DNA of 64,000 nt from GCA-003244245 sp036378735 (lineage in GTDB: Bacteria > Actinomycetota > Actinomycetes > Mycobacteriales > Pseudonocardiaceae), in contig DASUVX010000135.1 in the NCBI GenBank assembly GCA_036378735.1, forward strand, positions 11,305 to 75,304, in the 5' to 3' direction. The notes beneath the pieces were generated by a model that was given only the letters and a program-made list of their open reading frames with translations, was not told where the DNA came from and did no database searches. Within the stretch, counting starts at the first letter, position 1, and the number at the start of each line of letters is the position of its first letter. A program made the translations under genes and the position numbers. Of the stretch, positions 40,829-49,113 are shown one piece after another.

Positions 40829-43800
40829 TTAGCGGGGGTCGCTTCGGTGTTGGCCGCGGTAGGCGCGTTCGGGGCGCACCACCGGGCCCGCGATGGCCGG
40901 CAGCGTCACGGCGGTCATGATCCGGGTCGTAACGAGATCGTCGTTCCTAGCGCTGGGCACGGCAGGGCCGCTTCGGGCCCGCGCAGCGAGCACGTAGAGC
41001 ACCGGAACCAGCACCAGGGTCAGCAGCGTGGAGCTGATCAAGCCGCCGACCACGACAATCGCCAGCGGCTGGGAGATGAAGATCCCACCGCCTGTGAGCC
41101 CCAGCGCCATGGGCAATAGCGCGAAGACCGTCGCCACCGCGGTCATCAGGATCGGCCGCAGCCGCTGCGCCGCTCCCTCGACGACCGCATCGAGCAGCTC
41201 CCGACCATCACGCCGGTACTGGTTGACCAGGTCGATGAGCACGATCGCGTTGGTCACCACGATGCCGACCAGCATCAGCATGCCGATCAGTACCGGAACA
41301 CCGAGCGGCGTGCCGGTGAGCAGCAGCAAACCGACCGCGCCGATGCCGGCGAACGGGATCGCGACGAGCAACAGCAGCGGCTGCGCCACGCTGCGGAAGG
41401 TCACCACCATCACCAGGTAGACCACCGCGATCGCGACCAGCAGGGCCCACTCCAGCTGGGCGAATGCATCACTTTGCGCAGTGCTGACGCCACCGATCTG
41501 CGCGGTCGCTCCCGCCGGAAGGGTCAGTTTGGTGAGCCTGTCGTGCAGCGCCGCGGTGGCCGCGCCGAGGTCATCGGCCGCAGCCTGCGCAGTGATCTCA
41601 GCGCTGCGGGCACCGTCGGTGTGACTGATGCTCGGGGCGGTGCTGCGCTGTGTCACGGTGGCAACGTCGGACAGCGCGATGGTCCCGTGGGCGCCAGCCA
41701 GCGGCAGCGCGCGCAGCGCGGCGAGGTCACCCGGGGCGGCGCCGGCGCGTACCACCACGGCCTGGGCGACGCCGCCGATGGTGAGGGTGCCGGCGGTACT
41801 GCCGCGCAGCGCAGTAGCCACCGACTGGCCGACCTGCATCTCGGTCAGCCCCGACTGCGCGACCTTGCGGCGGTCGACGGCGACTGCGACGGTCGGCTGG
41901 GCCGCGGCCAGGTTATTGCGCACATCACTGGTACCCGGGACGGACGCGAGAACACGCTGCACCGCCGCGGCGGCCTGCGCCAGCACCGCCGGGTCGGCAG
42001 CACGCACCGAGACCTGCAGCGTGTCCTTACCGGACCCGCCCTGCACGGTCAACCGGCCGACCTGGTCGGCACCACCCAGTGCGGCCAGCCGGCGGCGCAG
42101 GTCGTCGCGCGCCGCAGTGGCATCCGTGTTGGCGTGCAAGGTGACGGCAAACCGGGTAGTGCCGCTGCTCTGGCCGGCGCCGAACCCGAAACCGGCATTC
42201 TGGGGTGACCCGACGGTGACCTGGTAGCTCGCCACCCCAGGGGTGGCAGCCAGAACGCCCTCCACCTGCTTGGCGGCCGCGTCGGCCTGGGGCAGCGCGG
42301 TGCCGGGCGCCAGCTGCTGGCTGACGGTCAGCGTGTTGCCGCCCGCGTCACCGAGGAAGTTCGTGTGCAGCCGTGGCACCAGCGCGAAGGTGCCACCCAA
42401 GAGTCCCACGGCGACGAGCAGCGAGACGACCGGACGGCGTACTGCAGCGCGCAGCAGCGGCCGGTAAGTGCGCTGCAGCCAACTTCGCCGCTGCGGGTGC
42501 GCGCGGTCTCGAAGCTGCGGCCCGGCTTTTCGTGGCAGCACCGCGGAGCACAGCACCGGCACCGCGGTCAGGGAGACCAGCAGCGAACCGAGTAAGGCGG
42601 CGGTCACGGTCACCGCGAAGGGACGGAACAGCTCGCCGACTTCCCCGCGGACGAAACCGATCGGCGCGAACACCGCCACCGTCGTCACCGTCGAGGCAGT
42701 CACCGCGCCGGCCACCTCGCCGACGGCTTCCAGGATCGCCACCCGCCGTGGGCGACCGTAGCTGAGGTGGCGCTCGATGTTCTCGATGACGACGATTGAG
42801 TCGTCGACGACGCGCCCAACGGCCACCGTGAGGGCGCCGAGGGTGAGCAGATTGAGGGTGTAGCCGCCCAGGTCGAGCACGATCATCGCGGTGAGCACGG
42901 ACAGCGGAATCGACACCGCCGTCACCAGGGTTGCGCGCACCGACAGCAGGAAGCCCAGGATCACCAGCACGGCGAAGACCAACCCGAGTAGTCCGTCGCG
43001 GGTCAGATCGTGGACTGATGCCCGGATGAACGGTGCCTGGTCGAGCACCACCGTGACGGTGGCGCTGCGGGCGGCGCCTCCGAGCATCTCGGTGATGCGG
43101 GGCAGCGCGCCACGGATCTCGTCGGACACCGTGACGGTGTTGGCCAGTGCTTTTTTCGTCACTCCGATGCCGATGCTCGGCACGCCGTTGGTGCGGGTGT
43201 ACCCGCTGGCCGGCGCGGGTGCGGCGGTGATCGTGGCGATGTCCCCCAGCCGCACGGGCGTCGTGGCGGCCGCGCCGGTGGGTGGTGTCAGCAGGGCAGG
43301 GGGCTTGACCCGTCCGCCGGGCGAAAACGGAGCACGCGGCGTAGCGCCGGCACGGGGCGACACGGCGGCACGGGCCGAAGCACTGGAGCCGGCCTTCGGG
43401 CTGGCCGGGGTGGGCGTCACGTACTGGCGGGGTGACACGCTGGGTGACGGGGTGGGCGTCGGCGTCGAGTGCGGCGGGGCGCCATCGCCCGGCGCGGCAG
43501 ACGGCAGGGCGGTGACTATCCCCGGTGCCTGGCGCGCAACCGGCATGGCTGAAGGGTGGATCCGGCTCCCGGTCGACGGGATTCCTGCGGTGCTGGCGGT
43601 GGGCCCGATCGCGGGAGCCAGGTACAGGTCTTTCAACGCATCGACCGAGGTGATCGGGTTGCCCACCTCGACGGTGAGGGGATTGGTGTCTGGGGTGAGC
43701 TGACCAGCGGGCAGCCGCACGCCGTTGGCCTGCAGCTGGGTCATGACACTGTTCAACGACACCCTGTGCGAGGCGGCGGCCGCGGTGTCGACGTCGATGG

Positions 43801-44344
43801 TGATCTGTGGATCACGGATGCCTGACAGCGTCACATCGGCCACCCCGTCGAGCCCACTGAGCAGCGGGCGGACCTCGGCACGCAGCACGGCGGCGACCCG
43901 GTCGGCGTCGAGATTCGAAGACACGGCGAGCTGCGCGACGGGAAGGCTGTCGGTACTTCCGGTGACGACCTTCGGGGTGACGCCGGCCGGCAGGCTCACG
44001 CCTTGCACGGCGCGCTGGAACTGGGAGGTCAGCTCGGCCAGGTCGGAGCCGTACTCCAGGTCGACGACGACGATCGAGGAGCCGCCGGCGCTCGTCGAGT
44101 GGGTGCCCGTCACGCCCGTGATGCCACCGACCGCGGCCTCGATCGGCACGGTCACCTGCTGTTCCACCACCTCCGGCGAAACACCCGGATAGGCCGTGAC
44201 CACGGTGGCCACCGGCACGTCCAGGGACGGCAAGAGCTCCTGGCGCAGCGCGCCGGTACTGATCACGCCGAACACGACGAGGAGCACCGTGACCACACCG
44301 ACGATCGCCCGGTTGGCCAGGCTGAGACGGGCAAGCCGGGTCAT
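40829..44344 (-). CDS. RND (AcrB/HAE1-type) efflux permease with low-complexity insert
   Basis: 1171 residues, resistance-nodulation-division transporter with 12 expected helices. The proton-relay pair is VGRVVDDSIVVIEN at D514/D515 (AcrB D407/D408); the offset of about 107 equals an Ala/Pro/Ser/Thr-rich insert at residues 247-362 in the extracytoplasmic porter region (PHSTPTPTPSPSVSP and similar). ATG 44344 has GGAGG 6 nt upstream. No periplasmic adaptor or outer-membrane channel gene is present, as expected in an actinobacterium. Likely exports drugs or lipids. The insert resembles a cell-wall-spanning or glycosylated linker. Confidence 0.9.
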   Translation of the reverse strand: MTRLARLSLANRAIVGVVTVLLVVFGVISTGALRQELLPSLDVPVATVVTAYPGVSPEVVEQQVTVPIEAAVGGITGVTGTHSTSAGGSSIVVVDLEYGSDLAELTSQFQRAVQGVSLPAGVTPKVVTGSTDSLPVAQLAVSSNLDADRVAAVLRAEVRPLLSGLDGVADVTLSGIRDPQITIDVDTAAAASHRVSLNSVMTQLQANGVRLPAGQLTPDTNPLTVEVGNPITSVDALKDLYLAPAIGPTASTAGIPSTGSRIHPSAMPVARQAPGIVTALPSAAPGDGAPPHSTPTPTPSPSVSPRQYVTPTPASPKAGSSASARAAVSPRAGATPRAPFSPGGRVKPPALLTPPTGAAATTPVRLGDIATITAAPAPASGYTRTNGVPSIGIGVTKKALANTVTVSDEIRGALPRITEMLGGAARSATVTVVLDQAPFIRASVHDLTRDGLLGLVFAVLVILGFLLSVRATLVTAVSIPLSVLTAMIVLDLGGYTLNLLTLGALTVAVGRVVDDSIVVIENIERHLSYGRPRRVAILEAVGEVAGAVTASTVTTVAVFAPIGFVRGEVGELFRPFAVTVTAALLGSLLVSLTAVPVLCSAVLPRKAGPQLRDRAHPQRRSWLQRTYRPLLRAAVRRPVVSLLVAVGLLGGTFALVPRLHTNFLGDAGGNTLTVSQQLAPGTALPQADAAAKQVEGVLAATPGVASYQVTVGSPQNAGFGFGAGQSSGTTRFAVTLHANTDATAARDDLRRRLAALGGADQVGRLTVQGGSGKDTLQVSVRAADPAVLAQAAAAVQRVLASVPGTSDVRNNLAAAQPTVAVAVDRRKVAQSGLTEMQVGQSVATALRGSTAGTLTIGGVAQAVVVRAGAAPGDLAALRALPLAGAHGTIALSDVATVTQRSTAPSISHTDGARSAEITAQAAADDLGAATAALHDRLTKLTLPAGATAQIGGVSTAQSDAFAQLEWALLVAIAVVYLVMVVTFRSVAQPLLLLVAIPFAGIGAVGLLLLTGTPLGVPVLIGMLMLVGIVVTNAIVLIDLVNQYRRDGRELLDAVVEGAAQRLRPILMTAVATVFALLPMALGLTGGGIFISQPLAIVVVGGLISSTLLTLVLVPVLYVLAARARSGPAVPSARNDDLVTTRIMTAVTLPAIAGPVVRPERAYRGQHRSDPR

Positions 44345-44501
44345 AAACGGCCTCCGCACAATTTGGCGCGACCGACTGTAGCTATGGGCCGAACGAACTA
44401 TCGGCCTGATACTGAAGGTTCACTCAGGGTTTGCGGGAATGTGTGGTCGTGGCGACGGAAAAGGCTCGACAGCGCTCGCCCCGATCGAAGAGATGGAGCG
44501 C

Positions 44502-44530
44502 GTATAAGCACGGTCTTAACAATGAATTAA
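44502..44530 (-). promoter_or_regulatory. Candidate promoter of the RND transporter gene
   Basis: On the minus strand TTAATT (44530-44525) and TTATAC (44507-44502) are spaced by 17 bp in a markedly AT-rich stretch. They would give a leader of roughly 150 nt before ATG 44344. The 252-bp gap from 44345 to 44596 holds no gene. Confidence 0.4.
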
Positions 44531-44596
44531 TCGGCCTTCTTTATTGAGTACGCTGACCCGAGACTGCAAGCGATGCGGCTGCGCGTGAAAACCGGG

Positions 44597-46603
44597 TTAC
44601 TGGGGGCGCAACTGGCCTTGCAGGTCGTTCGGGGAGGTCACCGGCCGGTCACAGATGAAGCCGTGGCAGACATAGGCGGCCGCGACACCCGAAATCAGAT
44701 CCCGGCCCGCGAGCATCGGATGCTTCGCACCCGGTTGCCCAGCCAGCACAACCGCTCCGCCAGGTGCCCACCAGCGGGCCCCGGCCTCCAGCGCCACGCG
44801 GGCCGCATCCCCGGCCGCGCCGATCACTGCCACCTGGATCGGTCCACGCGCCAGCGCCTCGGCGGTGGTCAGCCAATGGCCGGCAGCCTGCGGTACCTTG
44901 GCCGGCACCACGCCGGCTCGCGCCACCGAGGCCTCGGCCGCCGAGCGATACGCCTCCGAGCCGCTCAGTGCCGAGGCGGTGAGCAAGGCACCGGCAATCG
45001 CGGACGCGCCCGCCGGGGTGGCGCTGTCGGTCGGGTTGGCGGGACGGCGGAACAGCACTTCGGCATCGCTTGCGGTGTCGAACCAGGCGCCGTTGTGGTC
45101 TGGGTCGGCGAAGTGCTGCTGGGCCAGCTCCAACACTGGACGTGCCGCGTCATACCAGCGGTCCGCGCCGGTGACCTGGTGCAGCGCGAGCAGGCCCTCG
45201 GCCAGCCAGGCGTGGTCGGCCAGCACGCCGGCCGCCCGACCCACCACACCGTCCCGGGAGCTGCGCCGCAGCCGGCCATCGACCAGGTGGGTGCCCAGCA
45301 TCAACTCGGCCGCGGCTACCGCGGCGGCGATCCACTCCGGGCAGTCGAACACGCTGCCGGCCTCGGCCAGGGCAGTGATCGCCATCCCGTTCCACTCGGT
45401 GACCACCTTATCGTCCCGGCCGGGTTGCGGTCGGGCGGACCGGGCTGCCAGCAGCGCGGCGCGTGCCCGCTCCCAGCGTTCGGCCTCATCGGGTTCGACA
45501 GGCAGCTGCAATACCGACGTGCCGTGCTCGAAGGTCCCGACCTTGGTCACCACCAGCAGCTTCGCGGCCCACTGACCGTCATCACTGCCGAGCACGTCAA
45601 CAAGCTGCTGCGGCGTCCAGACATAGGTCAGGCCCTCATGGCCGTCGGTGTCAGCATCTAAAGACGCGGCGAAGCCACCCTGCTCGGTGCGCAGCCCATC
45701 AAGCAGGAAAGCCGAGGTGTGCTCGGCCACCCGGCGGGCAGTAGGCGATCCGGTCAGGCGGGCCAGGTGGGTGTAGACGCGCAGCAGCAAGGCATTGTCG
45801 TAGAGCATCTTCTCGAAATGCGGCACCACCCAGGCCGCGTCAACGCAGTAGCGCGCGAACCCACCGGCTAGCTGGTCGTACATGCCCCCGCGGGCCATCG
45901 CCTCACACGTGCGCTGCGCCATGGACAGGGCCGGCTTCGAGCCGGTGCGCTCGTGGTGCCGGAGCAGAAACTCCAGCAGCATCGACGGGGGGAACTTCGG
46001 GGCTGCACCGAACCCGCCGTGGCGGTCGTCGAACTGCTCGACCAGCTTGTCGACTGCGCCGGCCAGCACCTCCTCGTCCACTGCAGACTCAGTCAGCGGC
46101 GTAGCCTGCTCGGCGAGCTGCCCGGCGATGCGCTTGGCGGCTTCGCGGACCTGGTCCCCACGGCTGGTCCAGGCCTGCCGTACGGCGATCAGCAGCTCAG
46201 GAAAGCCGGGCATGCCGTGCCGCGGAGCCGGTGGGAAGTACGTGCCGCAGTGGAACGGCTCCCCGGTGGGCGTCAGGAAGCAGGTCATCGGCCAGCCCCC
46301 GTGGCCGGTCATGGCCTGGGTCGCCTCCATGTAGATGGCGTCGACGTCGGGGCGTTCCTCCCGGTCCACCTTGATATTGACGAAGTTGGCGTTCATCACC
46401 GCGGCGATCTGCTCGTTCTCGAAGGACTCATGCGCCATCACATGGCACCAGTGACAGGCCGCGTAACCGATGGACAGCAGTACGGGCACATCACGGCGGG
46501 CCGCTTCGGCGAACGCCTCATCGCACCATGGCCACCAGTCGACCGGATTGGCGGCGTGCTGCAGCAGGTATGGGCTCGTGGAGCTCGCCAGACGGTTCCC
46601 CAT
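44597..46603 (-). CDS. YyaL/SSP411-type thioredoxin-domain protein
   Basis: 668 residues. N-terminal thioredoxin-like domain with YAACHWCHVMAHESFEN (CxxC in CHWC) and NIKVDREERPDVDAIYM, then a long (alpha/alpha)6-barrel-like domain (GGMYDQLAGGFARYCVD, WVVPHFEKMLYDNALLL, VVTEWNGMAITALAEAG). The family is conserved across life with poorly known function, sometimes annotated as cellobiose 2-epimerase-like. ATG 46603 follows GAGGAT. Equivalent to Rv1084, immediately downstream of the mca-Rv1083 pair. Confidence 0.9.
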   Translation of the reverse strand: MGNRLASSTSPYLLQHAANPVDWWPWCDEAFAEAARRDVPVLLSIGYAACHWCHVMAHESFENEQIAAVMNANFVNIKVDREERPDVDAIYMEATQAMTGHGGWPMTCFLTPTGEPFHCGTYFPPAPRHGMPGFPELLIAVRQAWTSRGDQVREAAKRIAGQLAEQATPLTESAVDEEVLAGAVDKLVEQFDDRHGGFGAAPKFPPSMLLEFLLRHHERTGSKPALSMAQRTCEAMARGGMYDQLAGGFARYCVDAAWVVPHFEKMLYDNALLLRVYTHLARLTGSPTARRVAEHTSAFLLDGLRTEQGGFAASLDADTDGHEGLTYVWTPQQLVDVLGSDDGQWAAKLLVVTKVGTFEHGTSVLQLPVEPDEAERWERARAALLAARSARPQPGRDDKVVTEWNGMAITALAEAGSVFDCPEWIAAAVAAAELMLGTHLVDGRLRRSSRDGVVGRAAGVLADHAWLAEGLLALHQVTGADRWYDAARPVLELAQQHFADPDHNGAWFDTASDAEVLFRRPANPTDSATPAGASAIAGALLTASALSGSEAYRSAAEASVARAGVVPAKVPQAAGHWLTTAEALARGPIQVAVIGAAGDAARVALEAGARWWAPGGAVVLAGQPGAKHPMLAGRDLISGVAAAYVCHGFICDRPVTSPNDLQGQLRPQ

Positions 46604-46641
46604 GTGGTTATCCTCCCTGGCTCGGCGCCACGGCGGAACCG

Positions 46642-46899
46642 CTAGTCCTCATCAGTGTCAGAGCCGGAATCGTTGTCGAAGGACTTCGGCACCCGGCGCA
46701 GGTGCTTGTTCATCGAGCGCGCCAGCAGCGCCACAGCGATAAAGAACAACAGCAATACCACCAAAGCTTCTGGCGCGGCCTTGCCGTAGTCCTCGCCCTG
46801 CCCACCGGGATCCGGTTTGGGAGGCGGCGGGGCGAGTGTCTCGGTTACCGGCGAAAAACCGGTGACCGCCGGAAAATCCGCTGGCAGCAGAAGGTTCAC
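46642..46899 (-). CDS. Small single-pass membrane protein (Rv1083-like)
   Basis: 85 residues: Pro-rich N-terminal part (ETLAPPPPKPDPGGQGED), one transmembrane helix (ALVVLLLFFIAVALLARSM), and an acidic cytoplasmic tail (SFDNDSGSDTDED). GTG 46899 overlaps the mca stop by GTGA. The small membrane gene between mca and the thioredoxin-domain gene is conserved in mycobacteria; function unknown, possibly linked to thiol metabolism. Confidence 0.8.
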   Translation of the reverse strand: MNLLLPADFPAVTGFSPVTETLAPPPPKPDPGGQGEDYGKAAPEALVVLLLFFIAVALLARSMNKHLRRVPKSFDNDSGSDTDED

Positions 46900-47786
46900 G
46901 CAAACACCCGCTCCCGGACACCGGAGAACAAGTCGTCTTCAGGCAGCGTCGTGTCGACCAGCGAACGGGCCAGCTCGTACTCCTCCGTCGGCCACAGCTG
47001 CGCCTGCAGCGCGTTCGGCAGCGCGAACCACCGGCTCGCCGGATCGATCTGCGTCGCGTGCGCCCGCAGCGCCTCGTCGCGCACCAGGAAGTACTCGGCA
47101 CACTCGACCTGGGTGGTCACCCGCTCCAGGATGTCCGGCCGCGACGCATCCCACTTCGCCAACCACTCACCGAACGGTGACTCCTCACCGGCGGCCAGCA
47201 AAGCCTCGTGGAACAGTTGCATCCGCTTGCGGGTGAAGCCGTGCGAGTAATAGAGCTTCAGCGGCTGCCACGGCGTTCCTGCGTCCGGGAAGCGTTCGGG
47301 GTCACCCGCCGCCTCGAACGCCGCCACCGACACTTCGTGGCAGCGGATGTGGTCGGGATGCGGGTAGCCGCCTTTCTCGTCGTAGGTCACCACCACATGC
47401 GGCTTGAACTCGCGCATTACCCGGACGAGATCCCTGGTGGGGCCCTCCAGCGGTACTACCGCAAAGCATCCTTCCGGCAGCGGCGGCGGCGGGTCGCCTT
47501 CGGGCAGCCCGGAGTCGATGTAGCCCAGCCACCTGTGTCGCACGCCGAGGATCTGCGCGGCGCGAGCCATCTCCTGCTGCCGGGTCGCGGTCATCTGCGC
47601 GGGGTGCTCTGCCAGGTCGGCCGGCTCGAACGACGGGTTCAGGATGCTGCCCCGTTCCCCGCCGGTACAGGTCACGACCATCACATCGTGACCCTCGGCG
47701 ACGTATCGAGCCATCGTTGCCGCACCCTTGCTCGACTCGTCATCGGGATGTGCGTGCACCGCCATCATTCGCAGCTGCTCAGCCAT
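46896..47786 (-). CDS. mca: Mycothiol S-conjugate amidase
   Basis: 296-residue zinc amidase of the LmbE/MshB family: zinc ligands in AVHAHPDDESSKGAA and GGYPHPDHIRCHEV, plus TCTGGERGSILNP. Mca cleaves mycothiol-toxin conjugates to release a mercapturic acid for export. The C-terminal extension and the neighbours fit Mca rather than MshB. It identifies the host as a mycothiol producer, hence an actinobacterium. Divergent from the DUF4307 gene. Confidence 0.94.
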   Translation of the reverse strand: MAEQLRMMAVHAHPDDESSKGAATMARYVAEGHDVMVVTCTGGERGSILNPSFEPADLAEHPAQMTATRQQEMARAAQILGVRHRWLGYIDSGLPEGDPPPPLPEGCFAVVPLEGPTRDLVRVMREFKPHVVVTYDEKGGYPHPDHIRCHEVSVAAFEAAGDPERFPDAGTPWQPLKLYYSHGFTRKRMQLFHEALLAAGEESPFGEWLAKWDASRPDILERVTTQVECAEYFLVRDEALRAHATQIDPASRWFALPNALQAQLWPTEEYELARSLVDTTLPEDDLFSGVRERVFA

Positions 47787-47882
47787 GGATGCCTGCTCAT
47801 CCCTTCTCCACGCCGGCTGCCCCGGCGATGGAATGCTCCGTTAGGTGGACCATTGTTCCCGGCCGGACCGACAGTGACCTCA

Positions 47883-47930
47883 AGTGGTCCGCCGACTGCG
47901 AGTGGCCCGTCGACCTCGAGTGACCCGTCG
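47883..47930. repeat. Short tandem repeat between mca and the DUF4307 gene
   Basis: AGTGGTCCGCCGACTGCG, AGTGGCCCGTCGACCTCG and AGTGACCCGTCG follow one another directly (18, 18 and 12 nt), and a fourth AGTGG begins at 47931. They occupy the 188-bp divergent promoter region. Function unknown; could be stacked regulator sites or slippage. Confidence 0.55.
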
Positions 47931-47974
47931 AGTGGTTGCCGTCCGGTAGGTGGCCGTCGAGGAGGTACAACACC

Positions 47975-48406
47975 GTGACCGGTGGCCAGCTTCCCGAAGG
48001 CCGCTACGGGCGGCACGCCGGCCGCGGCCGCCCCGGTTGGGCCCTCCCAGCCGGGCTGGTGTTGGCGGTGCTGCTCGGGCTGGCGATCGCGGTGATCGGC
48101 TATCGCAACCTGGGAACCACACCGATACAGGGCCAAGCGGTGAGTTTCACCCTGCTGCCGGGCAATGCCGTGCAAGTGCGGCTGAGCGTGGTTCGGGACG
48201 ACCCGTCGCATCCGGCGGTGTGCATCGTCCGGGCGCGCTCACGTGACGGCGAGGAGACCGGGCGTAGGGAGGTTTACGTGCCACCGGCGGCTGGGCCGAT
48301 CGTGCTGTCCACCGTGGTGCAGACTTCCCGGCCACCGGTGACCGCCGATGTCTACGGATGTTCGCTCCAGGTCCCCGCCTACCTAGTTCCGGGGCCCCAT
48401 CACTGA
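47975..48406 (+). CDS. DUF4307 membrane-anchored protein
   Basis: 143 residues: Gly/Arg-rich cytoplasmic start, one transmembrane helix (LPAGLVLAVLLGLAIAVIGY), and an extracytoplasmic beta-rich domain (VSFTLLPGNAVQVRLSVVRD, VTADVYGCSLQVPAYL). GTG 47975 is placed by GGAGG 9 nt upstream and the helix position. Equivalent to Rv1081c, conserved between mca and greA. Function unknown. Confidence 0.82.
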   Translation: MTGGQLPEGRYGRHAGRGRPGWALPAGLVLAVLLGLAIAVIGYRNLGTTPIQGQAVSFTLLPGNAVQVRLSVVRDDPSHPAVCIVRARSRDGEETGRREVYVPPAAGPIVLSTVVQTSRPPVTADVYGCSLQVPAYLVPGPHH

Positions 48407-48499
48407 CTTCTATAACCCAGCTGAGCAGGCACGATCCGTACCGCGTCACCCATAAGGCTGAGGCCGAACCGGACACATCGTGTTACCGTGGAGGACGCG

Positions 48500-48528
48500 C
48501 ACGGCCCCGGGGCAGGGCCGTGTTTTTT
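48500..48528 (+). terminator. Strong intrinsic terminator in the greA leader
   Basis: CACGGCCC (48500-48507) pairs perfectly with GGGCCGTG (48515-48522) around a 7-nt loop and is followed at once by TTTTTT (48523-48528), the best intrinsic terminator in the window. It lies 94 nt after the DUF4307 stop and about 80 nt before the greA ATG on the same strand. It either ends the upstream transcript or attenuates greA. Confidence 0.8.
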
Positions 48529-48537
48529 CCGTTCCGG

Positions 48538-48587
48538 CCGCTGGCTGATGCCAGCGGTTCGGATCGGTCCGCCCCGCGGTAGCGGAC
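48538..48587 (+). promoter_or_regulatory. Two further hairpins in the greA 5' region
   Basis: CCGCTGGC-TGAT-GCCAGCGG (48538-48557) is a perfect 8-bp stem-loop. GTCCGC/GCGGAC (48567-48572 and 48582-48587) forms the next. Together with the preceding terminator they give a structured leader ending just before the Shine-Dalgarno. Regulation is inferred. Confidence 0.5.
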
Positions 48588-48607
48588 GTCGGATCTTTGG
48601 AGGAGTG

Positions 48608-49102
48608 ATGACCGTGAGCGACACCCAGGTGACCTGGTTGACCCAGGAAGCCTACGACCGGCTTAAGCGTGAACTCGACGAGCTGGTTGCGAACCGCCCA
48701 GTCATTGCCGCGAAGATCAACGACGCCCGCGAGGAAGGCGACCTCAAGGAAAACGGCGGTTACCACGCCGCCCGCGAGGAGCAGGCCCAACTCGAGGCGC
48801 GCATCCGCCAGCTGCAGGAACTGTTACGAGTCGCCAAGGTCGGCAATGTCCCCTCGCAGTCCGGGATCGCTGCGCCAGGGATGGTCGTCACGGTGCGGTT
48901 TCAGGGTGACGACGAAACCGAAACCTTCTTACTCGGCTCGCTGGAAGAAGTCGCGCACGGTGATCTCGAGGTCTACTCGCCGAACTCGCCGTTGGGTAAG
49001 GCAATCATCGGTGCGCATGAGGGCGAGGACCGCCATTACGAGTTGCCGAATGGTGGTTTGATGACCGTCGCCGTCGTCAAGGCCGAACCTTTCAGAGGCT
49101 GA
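48608..49102 (+). CDS. greA: Transcription elongation factor GreA
   Basis: 164-residue GreA: N-terminal coiled coil (LTQEAYDRLKRELDELVANR ... AREEGDLKENGGYHAAREEQ, acidic tip) and C-terminal FKBP-like domain (VVTVRFQGDD, YSPNSPLGKAIIGAHEGED). It reactivates backtracked RNA polymerase by stimulating transcript cleavage. ATG 48608 follows GGAGG. Equivalent to Rv1080c. The leader holds an intrinsic terminator, see separate entries. Confidence 0.97.
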   Translation: MTVSDTQVTWLTQEAYDRLKRELDELVANRPVIAAKINDAREEGDLKENGGYHAAREEQAQLEARIRQLQELLRVAKVGNVPSQSGIAAPGMVVTVRFQGDDETETFLLGSLEEVAHGDLEVYSPNSPLGKAIIGAHEGEDRHYELPNGGLMTVAVVKAEPFRG

Positions 49103-49113
49103 ACTTCATCGCC

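Noticed and set aside
40362..40832. ORFs containing HGDISGF...DMSPCR peptides (also near 11.8 and 50.6 kb)
   Set aside because: The shared peptide is simply the translation of palindrome family A, and the flanking sequence has no coding features.
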